Shown: positions 1-8,542, counted from the stretch's first letter. The stretch: 60,503 nucleotides of DNA from Natrialba hulunbeirensis JCM 10989 (GCF_000337575.1 NZ_AOIM01000042.1:1-60503), one strand, 5' to 3'. Numbers and translations: made by a program. The notes: generated by a model from the sequence alone, not told the origin.

Positions 1-23
1 TCAGAGATGTGTATAAGAGACAG
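1..23 (+). other. Nextera/Tn5 library adapter remnant (not genomic)
   Basis: Positions 5-23 are exactly the 19-bp Tn5 mosaic end AGATGTGTATAAGAGACAG. The preceding TCAG matches the last bases of the older Nextera adapter tails. This is synthetic library sequence left on the contig. Reading through it produces the artefact peptide starts MCIRDR and ends SYTHL that contaminate databases. Confidence 0.97.
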
Positions 24-639
24 GGCCGAAGCCGAGAAAGGGATAAAAAAGCGCGACGACGGCGAGCGCGAACGCGCCGTAATCCGGGAAGAAAGGGGTA
101 TAGTTCGCGGTATCGACCGCGGTCGCACCGGGGACGATGAACGTGAGCAGCGCGAGCAGCAGACCGACGAAGAAGACGAGTTGCACCTGCGCGACGAGTC
201 GGAGGCCGATCACGTTGATGAACAGCGTGAACGCGAGCAGACCGTAGACCAGCACAAGCGGCGAGACGTCGAAGAAGATCTGCGTGTACTCCGCGAAGCC
301 GGTCGCCGTAATGAGCAGTGAGGCCCAGGCAACGAGCGGAATCGTGACCGGGACGAGAAAGCCCCAAAAGGGCGCGACGAGTCGCGAAATGTAGACGTAG
401 AGCCCGCCCGCGACGGGCATCGCCGACCCGAGCAGCGCGTTGTACAACACGACGAACGCCGCCGGAATCGCCGCCAGTAGCGCCGCCACGACGATCGCCG
501 GACCGGCATCCCCGGCGAGCGGCCCGGGCAACACGAAGATCGGCACCGCGATCGCGTTTCCGACCAGGAGCGCGAGCACACCGAGTAGGCCGACGTTCGA
601 GGACAGCGTCTCCGATCCGCCCGCACTCGAGTTGCTCAT
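24..639 (-). CDS. APC-family amino acid permease, N-terminal part (cut by contig end)
   Basis: About 205 N-terminal residues of a polytopic membrane protein are present. The first helix carries GNAIAVPIFVLPG, which resembles the GxxIGxGIF-type signature of amino acid-polyamine-organocation transporters. Six or so hydrophobic segments follow, so roughly half of a normal 400-500-residue permease is visible. The likely role is uptake or exchange of amino acids or related amines at the cytoplasmic membrane; the substrate cannot be read from the sequence. The last six codons of the open frame (VSYTHL) are adapter and must be excluded. It overlaps the upstream small membrane gene by 4 bp (stop at 636-638), so the two are probably co-transcribed. 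Confidence 0.8.
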
Positions 640-887
640 TCGCCCGACTCTCGACTCCGCCGTCGCTGGCGAAGTCTATAGGTCCGATACTGGCGTCCCA
701 CGGCGAAGCCGGCGAGCGCCCCTACAAACGGCAGCGTGACGAGCAATAGCGCACTCGTCAGCATCCCGGCCACGACGCCGCTTGCGAGCCCGAAGACCAG
801 TCCGCCCTCCGGATACTGTGCGGCCGCAATCTCGCGTTCGACCCCATCCATCTCCGAGGGGACGTCCCGAAATCGTCCGATCGACAT
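636..887 (-). CDS. small membrane protein upstream of permease
   Basis: An 83-residue protein starts at the ATG at 887 (MSIGRFRDVPSEMDG). The longer frame up to 935 reads MERGDTYLKCG and is less plausible. It has a hydrophilic N-terminus, then two adjacent hydrophobic stretches (about residues 31-63, ASGVVAGMLTSALLLVTLPFVGA and following) and a basic tail RLRQRRRSRESGE, as expected for a two-helix hairpin with a cytoplasmic C-terminus. It overlaps the permease start by 4 bp, so a role with that transporter is possible. No family was recognised. Confidence 0.6.
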   Translation of the reverse strand: MSIGRFRDVPSEMDGVEREIAAAQYPEGGLVFGLASGVVAGMLTSALLLVTLPFVGALAGFAVGRQYRTYRLRQRRRSRESGE

Positions 888-966
888 GGTGTGTTCAACC
901 ACACCACACTTCAAGTAGGTATCGCCCCGTTCCACCCGTTGCGACGAGTCTGGAGTGGCGATTCGG

Positions 967-2163
967 TTAGATAAGCTCCCGGGCGATCGTCCGCTTCTGA
1001 ATCTCGTCCGTCCCCTCGAAGATGCGGAACACGCGCGCGGAACGGTAGTTGCGCTCGATCGGGAGTTCCTTCATGTATCCCGCACCGCCGTGGACCTGCA
1101 TGGCGATGTCCGCCGCCTTGTTGGCGAGTTCTGCGCCGCGGAGCTTCGCCATGGACTCCTCCTTGCGGGCGCGGTCGCCGTTGTCCATCTTCCAGGCGGC
1201 GTAGCGGTAGAGCTGGCGGGTCTGCTCGATGTCCGTCGCGAGGTCGGCGAGCTGGAAGGAGACGCCCTGTCGATGCCCGATCGGTTTGTCGAACGTTTCG
1301 CGGTCGCGGGCGTAGTCCACGGACATATCGAGCAGGTACTGGGCCGTCCCGACCGAGTTCGCGGCGATGTTGATTCGACCGCCGCCGATCCAGCTCATGG
1401 CCGCGGTAAAGCCCTGGTCGACCTCGCCGAGGATCTGGTCCTCGCCGACGCGACAGTCGTCGAAGTGGAGTTCGGCGTGCTGACCGGGCGTCATCCCCAT
1501 CGATCGGTGAATCGTTCCGACCTCGAAGCCCGGGTTGTCGGCGTCGACGAGGAAACAGGTGATCCCCGACAGATCGCCGTCGTCGCCGCTCGTCCGCGCG
1601 AAGACCATCGCGAAGTCGGCGTAGGGGCCGTTCGTGATGTACACCTTCTGGCCGTTGATTATCCACTCGTCACCATCTTTTTCTGCGGCCGTGTCCATAT
1701 GATGGGCGTCGCTGCCGTGACCTGGCTCCGTCAGCGCGAAGCAGGTCGTAATCTCGCCGTCCATCAAAGGCTCGAGATACCGCTCGCGCTGGTCCTCGTC
1801 ACACGCGAGGAGAATTGGCGTCGGACCGCCCGCCCCGCCGAAGATCGCGCTGTGAAAGCCTGGCGGCCGGTTCGCCATGTGCTCGCCGACGATCGCACGA
1901 GTGAGAATGTCGACATCGCCGCCGCCGACCTCCTCGGGCATCGTCATCCCGTAGAAGCCCGCCTCGACCGACCTCTTGCGGATCGTCTCGACGACCTCGC
2001 GATACGCCGGCACCTGCCGGTGAGTCTCGTCGACGATGTGCTTCTCGTAATCCTGGCCCAGGAACTGCTCGTACTCCTGCTCGAGTGGAGCGACCTCCTG
2101 ATCGATGAAGTCCTCGAGTGCCTTCGTGATCTGCACCGCTTCTGACGGCTCGCTGAAATCCAT
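967..2163 (-). CDS. acyl-CoA dehydrogenase
   Basis: This 398-residue FAD-dependent acyl-CoA dehydrogenase has the full family layout: an N-terminal alpha domain, a central beta domain with CFALTEPGHGSDAHHMDT (flavin/substrate loop) and GDEWIINGQKVYITNG, and a C-terminal alpha domain with QVHGGAGYM and RIFEGTDEIQKRTIAREL. The Glu in FEGT is at the position of the usual catalytic base. The family introduces an alpha-beta double bond into an acyl-CoA thioester and passes electrons to ETF; the chain specificity is not evident. The start is set at ATG 2163 because a TTTATAT box lies 26 bp upstream, indicating a leaderless transcript. It is divergent from an IclR regulator that probably controls it. 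Confidence 0.92.
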   Translation of the reverse strand: MDFSEPSEAVQITKALEDFIDQEVAPLEQEYEQFLGQDYEKHIVDETHRQVPAYREVVETIRKRSVEAGFYGMTMPEEVGGGDVDILTRAIVGEHMANRPPGFHSAIFGGAGGPTPILLACDEDQRERYLEPLMDGEITTCFALTEPGHGSDAHHMDTAAEKDGDEWIINGQKVYITNGPYADFAMVFARTSGDDGDLSGITCFLVDADNPGFEVGTIHRSMGMTPGQHAELHFDDCRVGEDQILGEVDQGFTAAMSWIGGGRINIAANSVGTAQYLLDMSVDYARDRETFDKPIGHRQGVSFQLADLATDIEQTRQLYRYAAWKMDNGDRARKEESMAKLRGAELANKAADIAMQVHGGAGYMKELPIERNYRSARVFRIFEGTDEIQKRTIARELI

Positions 2164-2185
2164 ACCACATATCACAGTAATCGAC

Positions 2186-2192
2186 ATATAAA
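2186..2192 (-). promoter_or_regulatory. TATA box for the acyl-CoA dehydrogenase gene
   Basis: TTTATAT on the minus strand is centred 26 bp before ATG 2163, the classic haloarchaeal spacing for a leaderless mRNA. The same AT-rich block read on the plus strand could serve the IclR gene. Confidence 0.6.
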
Positions 2193-2210
2193 CGTTACCG
2201 TGTGCCATAC

Positions 2211-2229
2211 TGTTCGGTACAGCGGAACA
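2211..2229. promoter_or_regulatory. 19-bp dyad, candidate IclR operator
   Basis: TGTTCGGTACAGCGGAACA has arms TGTTCnG and CnGAACA around a 5-bp centre. It sits between the divergent dehydrogenase and IclR genes, just outside the dehydrogenase TATA box and about 30 bp before the regulator start. Its size and position suit an IclR-family dimer site. Binding is inferred. Confidence 0.55.
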
Positions 2230-2258
2230 CCTTTGTCGACCCACAGAAATTGTGCCGT

Positions 2259-3032
2259 ATGGGAACACAAGGCAGGAACTCGGTGGATCGGATCGATGCG
2301 GTCGTGAAGACCCTGGATGTTCTCGAAGCCCTCTGGCAGGCCGACGGCGCTGGCGTAACCGAAGTTACAGAGCGAACCGGACTCGCAAAGAGCACCGTTC
2401 ACGCCCACCTGACGACGCTCCGGTCGAAGGGGTACGTCGTCCAGGAGGACGACGAGTACCGCTTGAGCCTCCGATTCCTTTCGTTCGGCGAGCACGTCAA
2501 ACACGCCGAACCGCTGTACGAGGCCTCCGAGACGCCGATTACGGACCTCGCTGAGCGGACCGGCGAGCGCGTCCTCTGTTCGACAGCACAGAACGGACTC
2601 GGCACCGCCCTCCGCGCCTGCGACGGCGACCGCTCGGTTCCCTCCGACATCACTGTTGGCACGCACACCTACCTCCACTGCTCTGCCGGCGGCAAGGCCA
2701 TGCTTGCCCACTTCGACGAAGAACGCGTCGCCGACATCGTCGACACCTGGGGCCTCCCCGCCTTTTCGGACGAGACGATCACCACCTGGGACGAACTCAC
2801 GGCCGAACTCGAGACGATCCGCGAGGAGGGACTCGCATACAACCGCGGAGAGTACCTCCCGGGGCTCAGTGCCGTCGGCGCGCCCATTCTGGACAACGAC
2901 GATACGGTCTACGGTGCCGTTGCAATCTCGGGACCGACGCACCGACTCGAGAACGAGTGGGATATCGACGACCTCCACAACCAACTGCTCTCGGCTGCGA
3001 ACACCATCGAAGTCAACCTGCTGTTCACGTAG
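2259..3032 (+). CDS. IclR-family transcriptional regulator
   Basis: This 257-residue regulator has an N-terminal winged helix (RIDAVVKTLDVLEALWQADGAGVTEVTERTGLAKSTVHAHLTTL, about residues 9-53) and a C-terminal IclR effector domain. The effector domain is marked by LHCSAGGKAMLA, TWDELTAELETIREEGLAYNRGEYLPGL and AVGAPILDNDDTVYGAVAISGP. The family senses small carboxylates or CoA-linked metabolites and acts as repressor or activator. ATG 2259 is preferred over the in-frame ATG 2202, which lies upstream of the dyad. The divergent acyl-CoA dehydrogenase is the obvious target, suggesting control of an acyl-CoA oxidation step. Confidence 0.9.
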   Translation: MGTQGRNSVDRIDAVVKTLDVLEALWQADGAGVTEVTERTGLAKSTVHAHLTTLRSKGYVVQEDDEYRLSLRFLSFGEHVKHAEPLYEASETPITDLAERTGERVLCSTAQNGLGTALRACDGDRSVPSDITVGTHTYLHCSAGGKAMLAHFDEERVADIVDTWGLPAFSDETITTWDELTAELETIREEGLAYNRGEYLPGLSAVGAPILDNDDTVYGAVAISGPTHRLENEWDIDDLHNQLLSAANTIEVNLLFT

Positions 3033-3620
3033 CGTTCAACGCTGTCGAACGCGTTTGACGGTCGGGAACTCGAGTACCTGCCTGCAATCGGTCCGTTCCA
3101 CCTATAGTTACATTCATACGATTGTAAATCACTCGTCGTCTGTCGAAGGGTGTGTTCAGATCAGACTGCCGTCGAGTAAAATAGCACAATGTTGGACTAT
3201 AAGGATAACCATATGTGAGTGGTCATGTGCATCAGAAACCACCCAATACTACCTCAGTTCGACTGTTACACCCATTTGAGACCGTTAATTCGTATGTGGC
3301 TCCAGAAACAGTGAGACCGGAGTGCGGCCACAGAGAGATGGCCCCATAGGCACACATAGGCCGGCTAAAACATATTCTGGGCTAGTACGCACTCAAATGG
3401 AGATTCAAAATCATAATCTCACAATCTATGTTTGTAATGTGGAACATCTGGGGCAGAGTTGCTGAAACCAGCGCTGACTCCTCTCCACGCGAGAGACACA
3501 CAGACTCACTGTGCGCACGGCTACCCGAGACGCGGACTGTTGCGTACGTCTCCTCAATACCCGTGAGAGTCACCTGGCCTCGAAAAATGATTGATGGGCC
3601 GTCTCGGACAAGGCCACTGC
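3033..3620. other. gene-free stretch, 588 bp
   Basis: No convincing coding region was found. The DNA is noticeably AT-richer around 3100-3260 and 3365-3440 than its surroundings and contains a short inverted repeat (GAGATT at 3400-3405 with AATCTC at 3415-3420). No transposase remnant or RNA gene was recognised. Confidence 0.4.
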
Positions 3621-4088
3621 ATGGACGAACACGAGGGAGCCGTCGGTACAGCAGCCACACCTACGGCGACCGACGAGGACCACCACCCCACACAGATCGA
3701 GTTCGCAGACGGACCAATCATCGCCGAATTTGTCCACTGTGATACCGTCCGTGTGACCGGGTCGGCGTCAGAACTCATTCTTTCGCTATTCTGGTGGGAC
3801 GAGAACGGCCAGATCGGAACGATCTCCGAACCCGTTGGTAGCGTCGACGGCGAACGAGACATCTCCGCCACCGACGAGTTCGGCGAGTTCGCCTACGGTC
3901 CGATCGTCACCGGACTCGAGTGCTTCACTGGCGACGGACCGGTCGTCCCTGGTGCCGGTGCTGTCGACATCACGAACCCGACGGTCGACGCCTGCATCGC
4001 TGCTGTTCGATCGGAGTACGACGAGCCAGAGGAACTCGAGGCGCCGGCGATCGATCGCTCCTCGAGTGCGGTGGGAACGTCGGAGTAG
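3621..4088 (+). CDS. uncharacterised acidic haloarchaeal protein
   Basis: A 155-residue soluble acidic protein starts at ATG 3621 (MDEHEGAVG). After a disordered-looking first 25 residues comes a compact region with ADGPIIAEFVHCDTVRVTGSASELILSLFWWDENGQIG. It ends in a low-complexity tail rich in Glu, Ala and Ser. No membrane segment, signal peptide or known catalytic motif is visible and I do not recognise a family. Codon usage and acidity match the neighbours, which supports it being a real gene. A universal stress protein follows 55 bp downstream in the same direction and may share the transcript. Confidence 0.55.
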   Translation: MDEHEGAVGTAATPTATDEDHHPTQIEFADGPIIAEFVHCDTVRVTGSASELILSLFWWDENGQIGTISEPVGSVDGERDISATDEFGEFAYGPIVTGLECFTGDGPVVPGAGAVDITNPTVDACIAAVRSEYDEPEELEAPAIDRSSSAVGTSE

Positions 4089-4143
4089 ACGTCCCTCTCG
4101 GTTATCGGGGTGGAGTGATGGGTATGCACGAGGTATCGAAACT

Positions 4144-4545
4144 ATGTACGACACAATTTTGGTTCCGACGGACGGCCGGCCGAACACCGAACGAGCGATC
4201 GGCGAGGCGATCGAACTCGCCAGCGTTCACGACGCGACGCTACACGCGCTGTACGTGATTAACTCCGCCGAAATCGCGCCGGGAGTGAGCTTCGATGATC
4301 TCGAGCCGATTGGCGAGTCAGCAGTCGAATACGTCGCCGAGCAGGCGGCTGCGGCCGGAGTTGACGGTGTCGAGACGAGCGTCCAGCACGGTCTTCGCCA
4401 CCAGGCGATTCTTGACTACGCCGAGGCCCACGGAGTCGATTTAATCGTCATCGGGCGAGCGCGCGGAGTCGACCGGTTCTTCCGAAAGAGCGTCTCGAAA
4501 CAGGTTGCCGAGGAGGCGTCGGTTCCCGTGCTGGTCGTCGAGTAG
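4144..4545 (+). CDS. universal stress protein (UspA family)
   Basis: This 133-residue single-domain Usp begins MYDTILVPTDGRPNTERAI, the standard first strand and loop. It ends with DLIVIGRARGVDRFFRKSVSKQVAEEASVPVLVVE. The usual ATP-binding run G-x2-G-x9-G(S/T) is modified: the final Gly-Ser is Lys-Ser (RKSVSKQV), so nucleotide binding may be altered. The frame is open for 300 nt upstream, but the protein clearly starts at ATG 4144. The family forms cytoplasmic dimers linked to stress survival; the specific role is unknown. Confidence 0.9.
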   Translation: MYDTILVPTDGRPNTERAIGEAIELASVHDATLHALYVINSAEIAPGVSFDDLEPIGESAVEYVAEQAAAAGVDGVETSVQHGLRHQAILDYAEAHGVDLIVIGRARGVDRFFRKSVSKQVAEEASVPVLVVE

Positions 4546-4682
4546 CAGATGATCTAACACGTCACGGCCAGAAGAGTGACTCCGATCTCGACGTGTGAGA
4601 CAGGGTAGCGAGTCGAAATCGGACGCGTCTGCCGCGTCTGCAAGACACTTTTGTGGGACTCGATTAGGCCAACACGGTTCTT

Positions 4683-6197
4683 GTGAGTCGTCGATCGTTC
4701 AATCCGATCCGAGTGTGTATCTACTGGATCGGACTCGCGCTCGCCCGCCTCGGGTTGATAGACCCCGAGCGAGCGCAGCGAACGTCCGACCTCGCGTGGC
4801 CCCGCGTCGTCACGGGGGTCGCACGGATGTCGAAAAACGCCGTCGACGTCGCCATGGTCGGCGTCGCGGTCGGATCGACGGCCATCGCCGGCGTCGGCTT
4901 CGCCTCGCCGTTCTGGGGGCTCGCGTTCGCGCTCGGCGGGGGGGTCGCCGGCGGCACCATCGCGCTCGTCTCCCAGCGCTTCGGCGCGAACTCGTTCGAG
5001 TCGCTCGGCCAGGCGGTGCGCTCGAGTACCCTCCTCGTACTCATCCTCACGCTGCCGGTGACGGCGCTGTTCTGGGCGTACCCGACCGAACTGATCTCGC
5101 TCATCGGGAACGATCCAGAGACCATCGCGCTCGGTGCGGAGTACCTGCAAATCGTCGGTCTCGGGATTCCGTTCGCCGGACTCAACCTCATCGGGAGCCG
5201 GACGTTCGTCGGCATGGACGACGCCTGGACGCCGATGATCGTCCGCGCTGGCGGTGCCGTCGCCAATATCGGACTCAACGCGGTGCTCATCTTCGGACTC
5301 GGGCTGGGCGTCGAGGGAGCGGCGCTCGGTACGGTGCTCGCGAACGTGGTGGTCACCGCGACGTTCGCGGCCGGACTGGTCGCGGGCTGGCTCCCCGGCG
5401 TCGGGACGTTCCCGGTCAGCGTCGATCCGTTCGGGAGCTACGTCCACGGCGAGACGGTTCGCAATCTGACGAAGATTGGGCTTCCGGTCCTCGGCAGCAA
5501 ATCCGTCTGGACCGTCGCCGAGTTCCCGATGCTCGCCATCGTCGCGCTGTTCGGTCCGCAGATCGTCGCCGCCTACGTCATCGCCCGGCGCATCTGGGGC
5601 CTGATGAACACGCCCGGCTGGGGCTTCGGCCTGGCTGCCTCGAGTCTCGTCGGGCAGGAGCTCGGCGTCGGACACGAGTGGCGTGCAGAGCGCTACGGTC
5701 GGGAGATCATCCGCTACGCCGTGGCGGTCTACGTCGTCTCGGCTGTGATCGTCTTCGTCTTCGCGGAGCCGATCGTGCTTCTGTTCACCGACGATCCAGC
5801 AGGGCTCTCGATTCCGGCCGCCGTCTCGCTCATCTACGCGGCGTGTCTCGCGATCATCCTGAAGGGCGTCTCGACGGGTGCTGAAGGCGCGCTCAAGGCG
5901 AGCGGGGACACTCGATGGCCGTTCTACAGCCAGCTCGTCGGGATGTTCGGCCTCGCGATTCCGCTTGCCTACCTCGGCGCAGCCGGGCTGACGATCCCTG
6001 CGGTCGGGCCGATTCCAGTTCTCGGCGTGACGATCCCGGGCATCGACATCGCACCGCTCGGACTGCTGGGCCTGTACCTCTCGTTCATCGCCGAGACGGC
6101 CGCTCCCGCCGTGATCAACTACTACCGGTTCTCGACCGGTCACTGGAAGGCGATTAGTCGGGGGTATCGGCCCGGAGCAGCACCGAGCGACGATTAG
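4683..6197 (+). CDS. MATE-family efflux transporter (DinF-like)
   Basis: This 504-residue protein has about twelve hydrophobic helices in two repeated halves, typical of multidrug and toxic compound extrusion exporters. Family-like segments include KNAVDVAMVGVAVGSTAIAGVGFASPFW near the first helix and VQGALKAS-like GAEGALKASGDTRWPFYSQLVGMFGLAIPLAYL near residue 410. It would expel organic cations or metabolites in exchange for Na+ or H+. The start is GTG 4683; an ACTTTTG element about 32 bp upstream is a possible TATA box. It is monocistronic, with a long non-coding region downstream. Confidence 0.88.
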   Translation: MSRRSFNPIRVCIYWIGLALARLGLIDPERAQRTSDLAWPRVVTGVARMSKNAVDVAMVGVAVGSTAIAGVGFASPFWGLAFALGGGVAGGTIALVSQRFGANSFESLGQAVRSSTLLVLILTLPVTALFWAYPTELISLIGNDPETIALGAEYLQIVGLGIPFAGLNLIGSRTFVGMDDAWTPMIVRAGGAVANIGLNAVLIFGLGLGVEGAALGTVLANVVVTATFAAGLVAGWLPGVGTFPVSVDPFGSYVHGETVRNLTKIGLPVLGSKSVWTVAEFPMLAIVALFGPQIVAAYVIARRIWGLMNTPGWGFGLAASSLVGQELGVGHEWRAERYGREIIRYAVAVYVVSAVIVFVFAEPIVLLFTDDPAGLSIPAAVSLIYAACLAIILKGVSTGAEGALKASGDTRWPFYSQLVGMFGLAIPLAYLGAAGLTIPAVGPIPVLGVTIPGIDIAPLGLLGLYLSFIAETAAPAVINYYRFSTGHWKAISRGYRPGAAPSDD

Positions 6198-6804
6198 CGA
6201 GCACGAGTGCGTGTTTCGGCCGCGACTGATCCGATATCGACGTGGATTTTCCGACCCAGAAAACGCGCTGGCATCATTAATACCACCCAGTGAGACTATG
6301 AAATCGGGGGACGAGACAGGTCCAACTCCCACCCCGCGTTGGTCCCTCATCCGATCACCCACTCGAACGGGTGTCCACCCCCACTGCGAGGGCGGCTCCC
6401 GACCCGCGCTCGTCACCCGTTCGACCCGCCCTCTCCCCCTGACAGCGCCTGTGCCCGCGCTGTCAGCCCCACTCCACTCTCACTCCACTCTCGCTTTCGT
6501 GGGGCGTGCTTCGGCCCGACACCTGCTGCTCGTTTTGACAGCCGTTGTGGTAATGAACGGTAACAGCGCCAATCGCGCCAATCGCGCCAATAGCGACGAC
6601 AGCGACAACAGCGCCACCAGCGGTAACAGCGACAACAACGACAACAGCGCCAGTTACGAGGAGCCACCAGTGAAGAACGCGCGAATGCAGCCCGCTCACG
6701 GACAATCATCAACAGGCCGACTCACGAGCAGCGAACACAGACAGGGACACGAGGTGCGTCGAACCCAGTCGTCGCGCGCCTCCCACCAGCCCCGTCGATC
6801 AGCA
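6198..6804. other. gene-free convergent stretch, 607 bp
   Basis: This region lies between a plus-strand and a minus-strand gene end. It contains a low-complexity block at 6556-6655 built from irregular units of AACAGCGCC/AATCGCGCC/GACAACAGC type. Reading frames across it are compositionally biased (Ser/Asn/Asp on one strand, Val/Ala/Gly on the other) and I do not support any as genes. A CATTAATACC element at about 6274-6283 resembles a TATA box without a convincing downstream gene. Confidence 0.4.
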
Positions 6805-7116
6805 TCAGTGCTGTCCGTACAGCGAGTACATGATCGCAACCAGTCCGAGCAGTCGACTCAGATTCTCGGCGAACACCGTTACGATCCGATCCGTCGCCGT
6901 CAGCGTATTGAGCACGACGTTGAGCACGAACGGACACAGCGTCAGCAAGAGCAGCCCAACCGCGAGGTAGAACATCGACCGCGCATCGTTTCGTCGGTAG
7001 CCACGGTAGGCCTGGTAGGCGATCACCGTCCCGAACAGTGCAACGAGAAAGAGGCTGACGACGGTAAAGAGTTCGAACATCGTCGCCTCGTCGAGGCGAA
7101 CGGGCTGGGCACTCAT
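6805..7116 (-). CDS. DUF7521-like small membrane protein
   Basis: This 103-residue membrane protein starts at ATG 7116 (MSAQPVRLDEATMFELFTVV) and has three hydrophobic helices. A basic loop YRGYRRNDARSMFYLAVGLLL follows the first helix. The layout matches the haloarchaeal DUF7521 family, which is regularly encoded behind a small winged-helix gene. Its ATG overlaps the stop of the upstream regulator by 4 bp (7113-7116), so translation is coupled. Function is unknown; a sensor or partner for the regulator is a reasonable guess. Confidence 0.72.
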   Translation of the reverse strand: MSAQPVRLDEATMFELFTVVSLFLVALFGTVIAYQAYRGYRRNDARSMFYLAVGLLLLTLCPFVLNVVLNTLTATDRIVTVFAENLSRLLGLVAIMYSLYGQH

Positions 7117-7466
7117 CGCATCCCCTCCCACATTCGGGTGAACTTGTCGGCGACGTCCTCTTCGTGGTAGTTCACCTGCAGATCGAACGAGCCATCCTCG
7201 AGTGAGAGTTCCAGTCGATCGAGATTCGCACTGTAGATGCTGTAGTGGTTGCCGTCCGGGGCAAGTTCGGTCTCTTCAGTGACGAGCCGGCACTCCTCGA
7301 GACGATCGAGGCGACGATAGATCGTCGGCAGGGACGCGTCACACCGGTCACTCAGTGTACTAGCAGACATGGGTTCGACGCTCGTGTGCGTGAGGATCTC
7401 TCGCGCGTACTCGTCGTCGAGTACCGAGAGAACGGTTGATAGATCGGTATCGGTATCCTCACTCAC
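7113..7466 (-). CDS. ArsR-like winged-helix regulator
   Basis: This 117-residue protein has a winged helix-turn-helix at residues 8-62 (LSVLDDEYAREILTHTS, then MSASTLSDRCDASLPTIYRRLDRLEECRLVTEE). A short C-terminal extension ELSLEDGSFDLQVNYHEEDVADKFTRMWEGMR follows. It is of the haloarchaeal ArsR/HTH_20 type that pairs with DUF7521 membrane proteins. An AT-rich box 31 bp before the ATG overlaps a dyad (7496-7513), which suggests autoregulation. Confidence 0.8.
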   Translation of the reverse strand: MSEDTDTDLSTVLSVLDDEYAREILTHTSVEPMSASTLSDRCDASLPTIYRRLDRLEECRLVTEETELAPDGNHYSIYSANLDRLELSLEDGSFDLQVNYHEEDVADKFTRMWEGMR

Positions 7467-7492
7467 TGGTAGCTGTTCGTTTCGGCATCGCT

Positions 7493-7513
7493 ATGAAAAA
7501 CGGTCCGGTTTTT
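7493..7513 (-). promoter_or_regulatory. TATA box overlapping a dyad, regulator promoter
   Basis: On the minus strand TTTTTCAT (7493-7500) lies about 31 bp before the regulator ATG. It is overlapped by AAAAACGGTCCGGTTTTT (7496-7513), whose AAAAAC and GTTTTT arms form a dyad. A repressor bound here would mask the TATA box. Confidence 0.45.
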
Positions 7514-7606
7514 CTGACTGAGAAAAGACCCCATCAATCCGGTGTCAGTGCGGCCAACCCCTGCCTGAAGCCGAATAGACGCGTTCCACACTCACTCAGG
7601 TTATAG

Positions 7607-8422
7607 TCAGGTCTCAGCCAGCCACGCGAACAACAGCCCACGCACCCGCGCTTCCGCCTCGCGCGAGAAGATGTGTCCCTCTCCCTCAAACACCTGCACG
7701 AACACGTCCGTCTCGAGTACCCCCGCCGCGTCGAGGCTGTCCGAAACGGGCACCGAGTCGTCGGCCGCGCCGTGAAAGATGGCGACTGGCACGTCGAGCG
7801 TCCCCGCTACGTCCGCGAACGGATAGCTATCTAGGTCCTCGAAGAATCGCTCGTCGAGCCGTTCGCCGGTGTCGAACTCGAGTACCCCCTCGCGTTCGAC
7901 GCGATTGCGGTAGCGGTCGAGGGTCGAGAGATCGGTGACGGGCGCGCGGGTTGCGACGGCGTCGATGCGGTCGTCGGTGGCGGCGGTGTGGAGGGCGACG
8001 GTACCGCCGAAACTGGAGCCGAAGAGGGAGAGTGAGCCAGCGTTGTTGTGGCCGTCCTGAACGCTATCGAGTACTGCCTGCAGGTCCGCGAGACGCGTAC
8101 TGAGCGAGTGATCGACGAAGTCACGATCGGACGCACCACAGCCGCGGAAGTCGAACCGAACGGCGTTGTAGCCCTCGTCGACGGCGCGCTGGCAGCGCCG
8201 TTCGTAGCTGCCGGACTTGTCGCTTCGGAGTCCGTGACAGAAGACGAGCCAGTCGTCGGAGGGCGCTTCGTGGTGGACGGCGGCGACGGACTCTGATTCA
8301 GCAATGGACCCCGATTCGGCATTAGACTCCGATTCGGCAGTGGACTCTGATTCAGCAGTGGACCCCGATTCGGCGACGGACGATGAGCCGTCCGTAACAG
8401 AAACCGTGAACTCGCGTGGCAT
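7607..8422 (-). CDS. alpha/beta hydrolase with acidic repeat insert
   Basis: This 271-residue serine hydrolase of the YqjL/dienelactone-like type has the oxyanion region FCHGLRSDKSGS and the sequence VRFDFRGCGASD. The nucleophile elbow is GSSFGG (Ser137), the acid is probably in HGAADDSVPV and the His is in EGEGHIF. The substrate is unknown; esterase activity is typical. Residues 16-45 are an unusual AESES-type low-complexity insert encoded by 18-bp tandem units. It is a likely flexible halophilic linker or the product of repeat expansion. It is divergent from the DUF457-like gene. Confidence 0.85.
   Translation of the reverse strand: MPREFTVSVTDGSSSVAESGSTAESESTAESESNAESGSIAESESVAAVHHEAPSDDWLVFCHGLRSDKSGSYERRCQRAVDEGYNAVRFDFRGCGASDRDFVDHSLSTRLADLQAVLDSVQDGHNNAGSLSLFGSSFGGTVALHTAATDDRIDAVATRAPVTDLSTLDRYRNRVEREGVLEFDTGERLDERFFEDLDSYPFADVAGTLDVPVAIFHGAADDSVPVSDSLDAAGVLETDVFVQVFEGEGHIFSREAEARVRGLLFAWLAET
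8293..8378. repeat. 18-bp tandem repeat inside the hydrolase gene
   Basis: About five imperfect copies of an 18-bp unit (of the form GAYTCRGCARTGGACYCC on the plus strand) encode the AESES-rich segment of the alpha/beta hydrolase. The 18-bp period keeps the reading frame, so copy-number change would only alter linker length. Confidence 0.7.
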
Positions 8423-8542
8423 GCTCGCTCGTCCATTTCGTCCCGACGACCGTATTCGTTGAGGTCACACGGCGACGATCGGCCGGGCGAACCGATTCGG
8501 GAATCACGGTACTGAACTGCGGCCACGACAGGTTATCTCCTG

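Noticed and set aside
7-321. Open frame starting MCIRDR at the left end
   Set aside because: Its start is translated Nextera adapter and the rest is antisense to the permease.
4554-6416. 620-codon minus-strand frame
   Set aside because: Antisense shadow of the MATE transporter, highly charged Arg/Asp/Glu composition with no family features.
6556-6655. Short repeats resembling a CRISPR or phase-variable array
   Set aside because: Irregular 6-9-bp low-complexity units without spacers.
6463-6705. 80-codon minus-strand frame with a hydrophobic Val/Ala/Gly stretch
   Set aside because: Needs a TTG start, and its hydrophobic part comes entirely from a low-complexity repeat.
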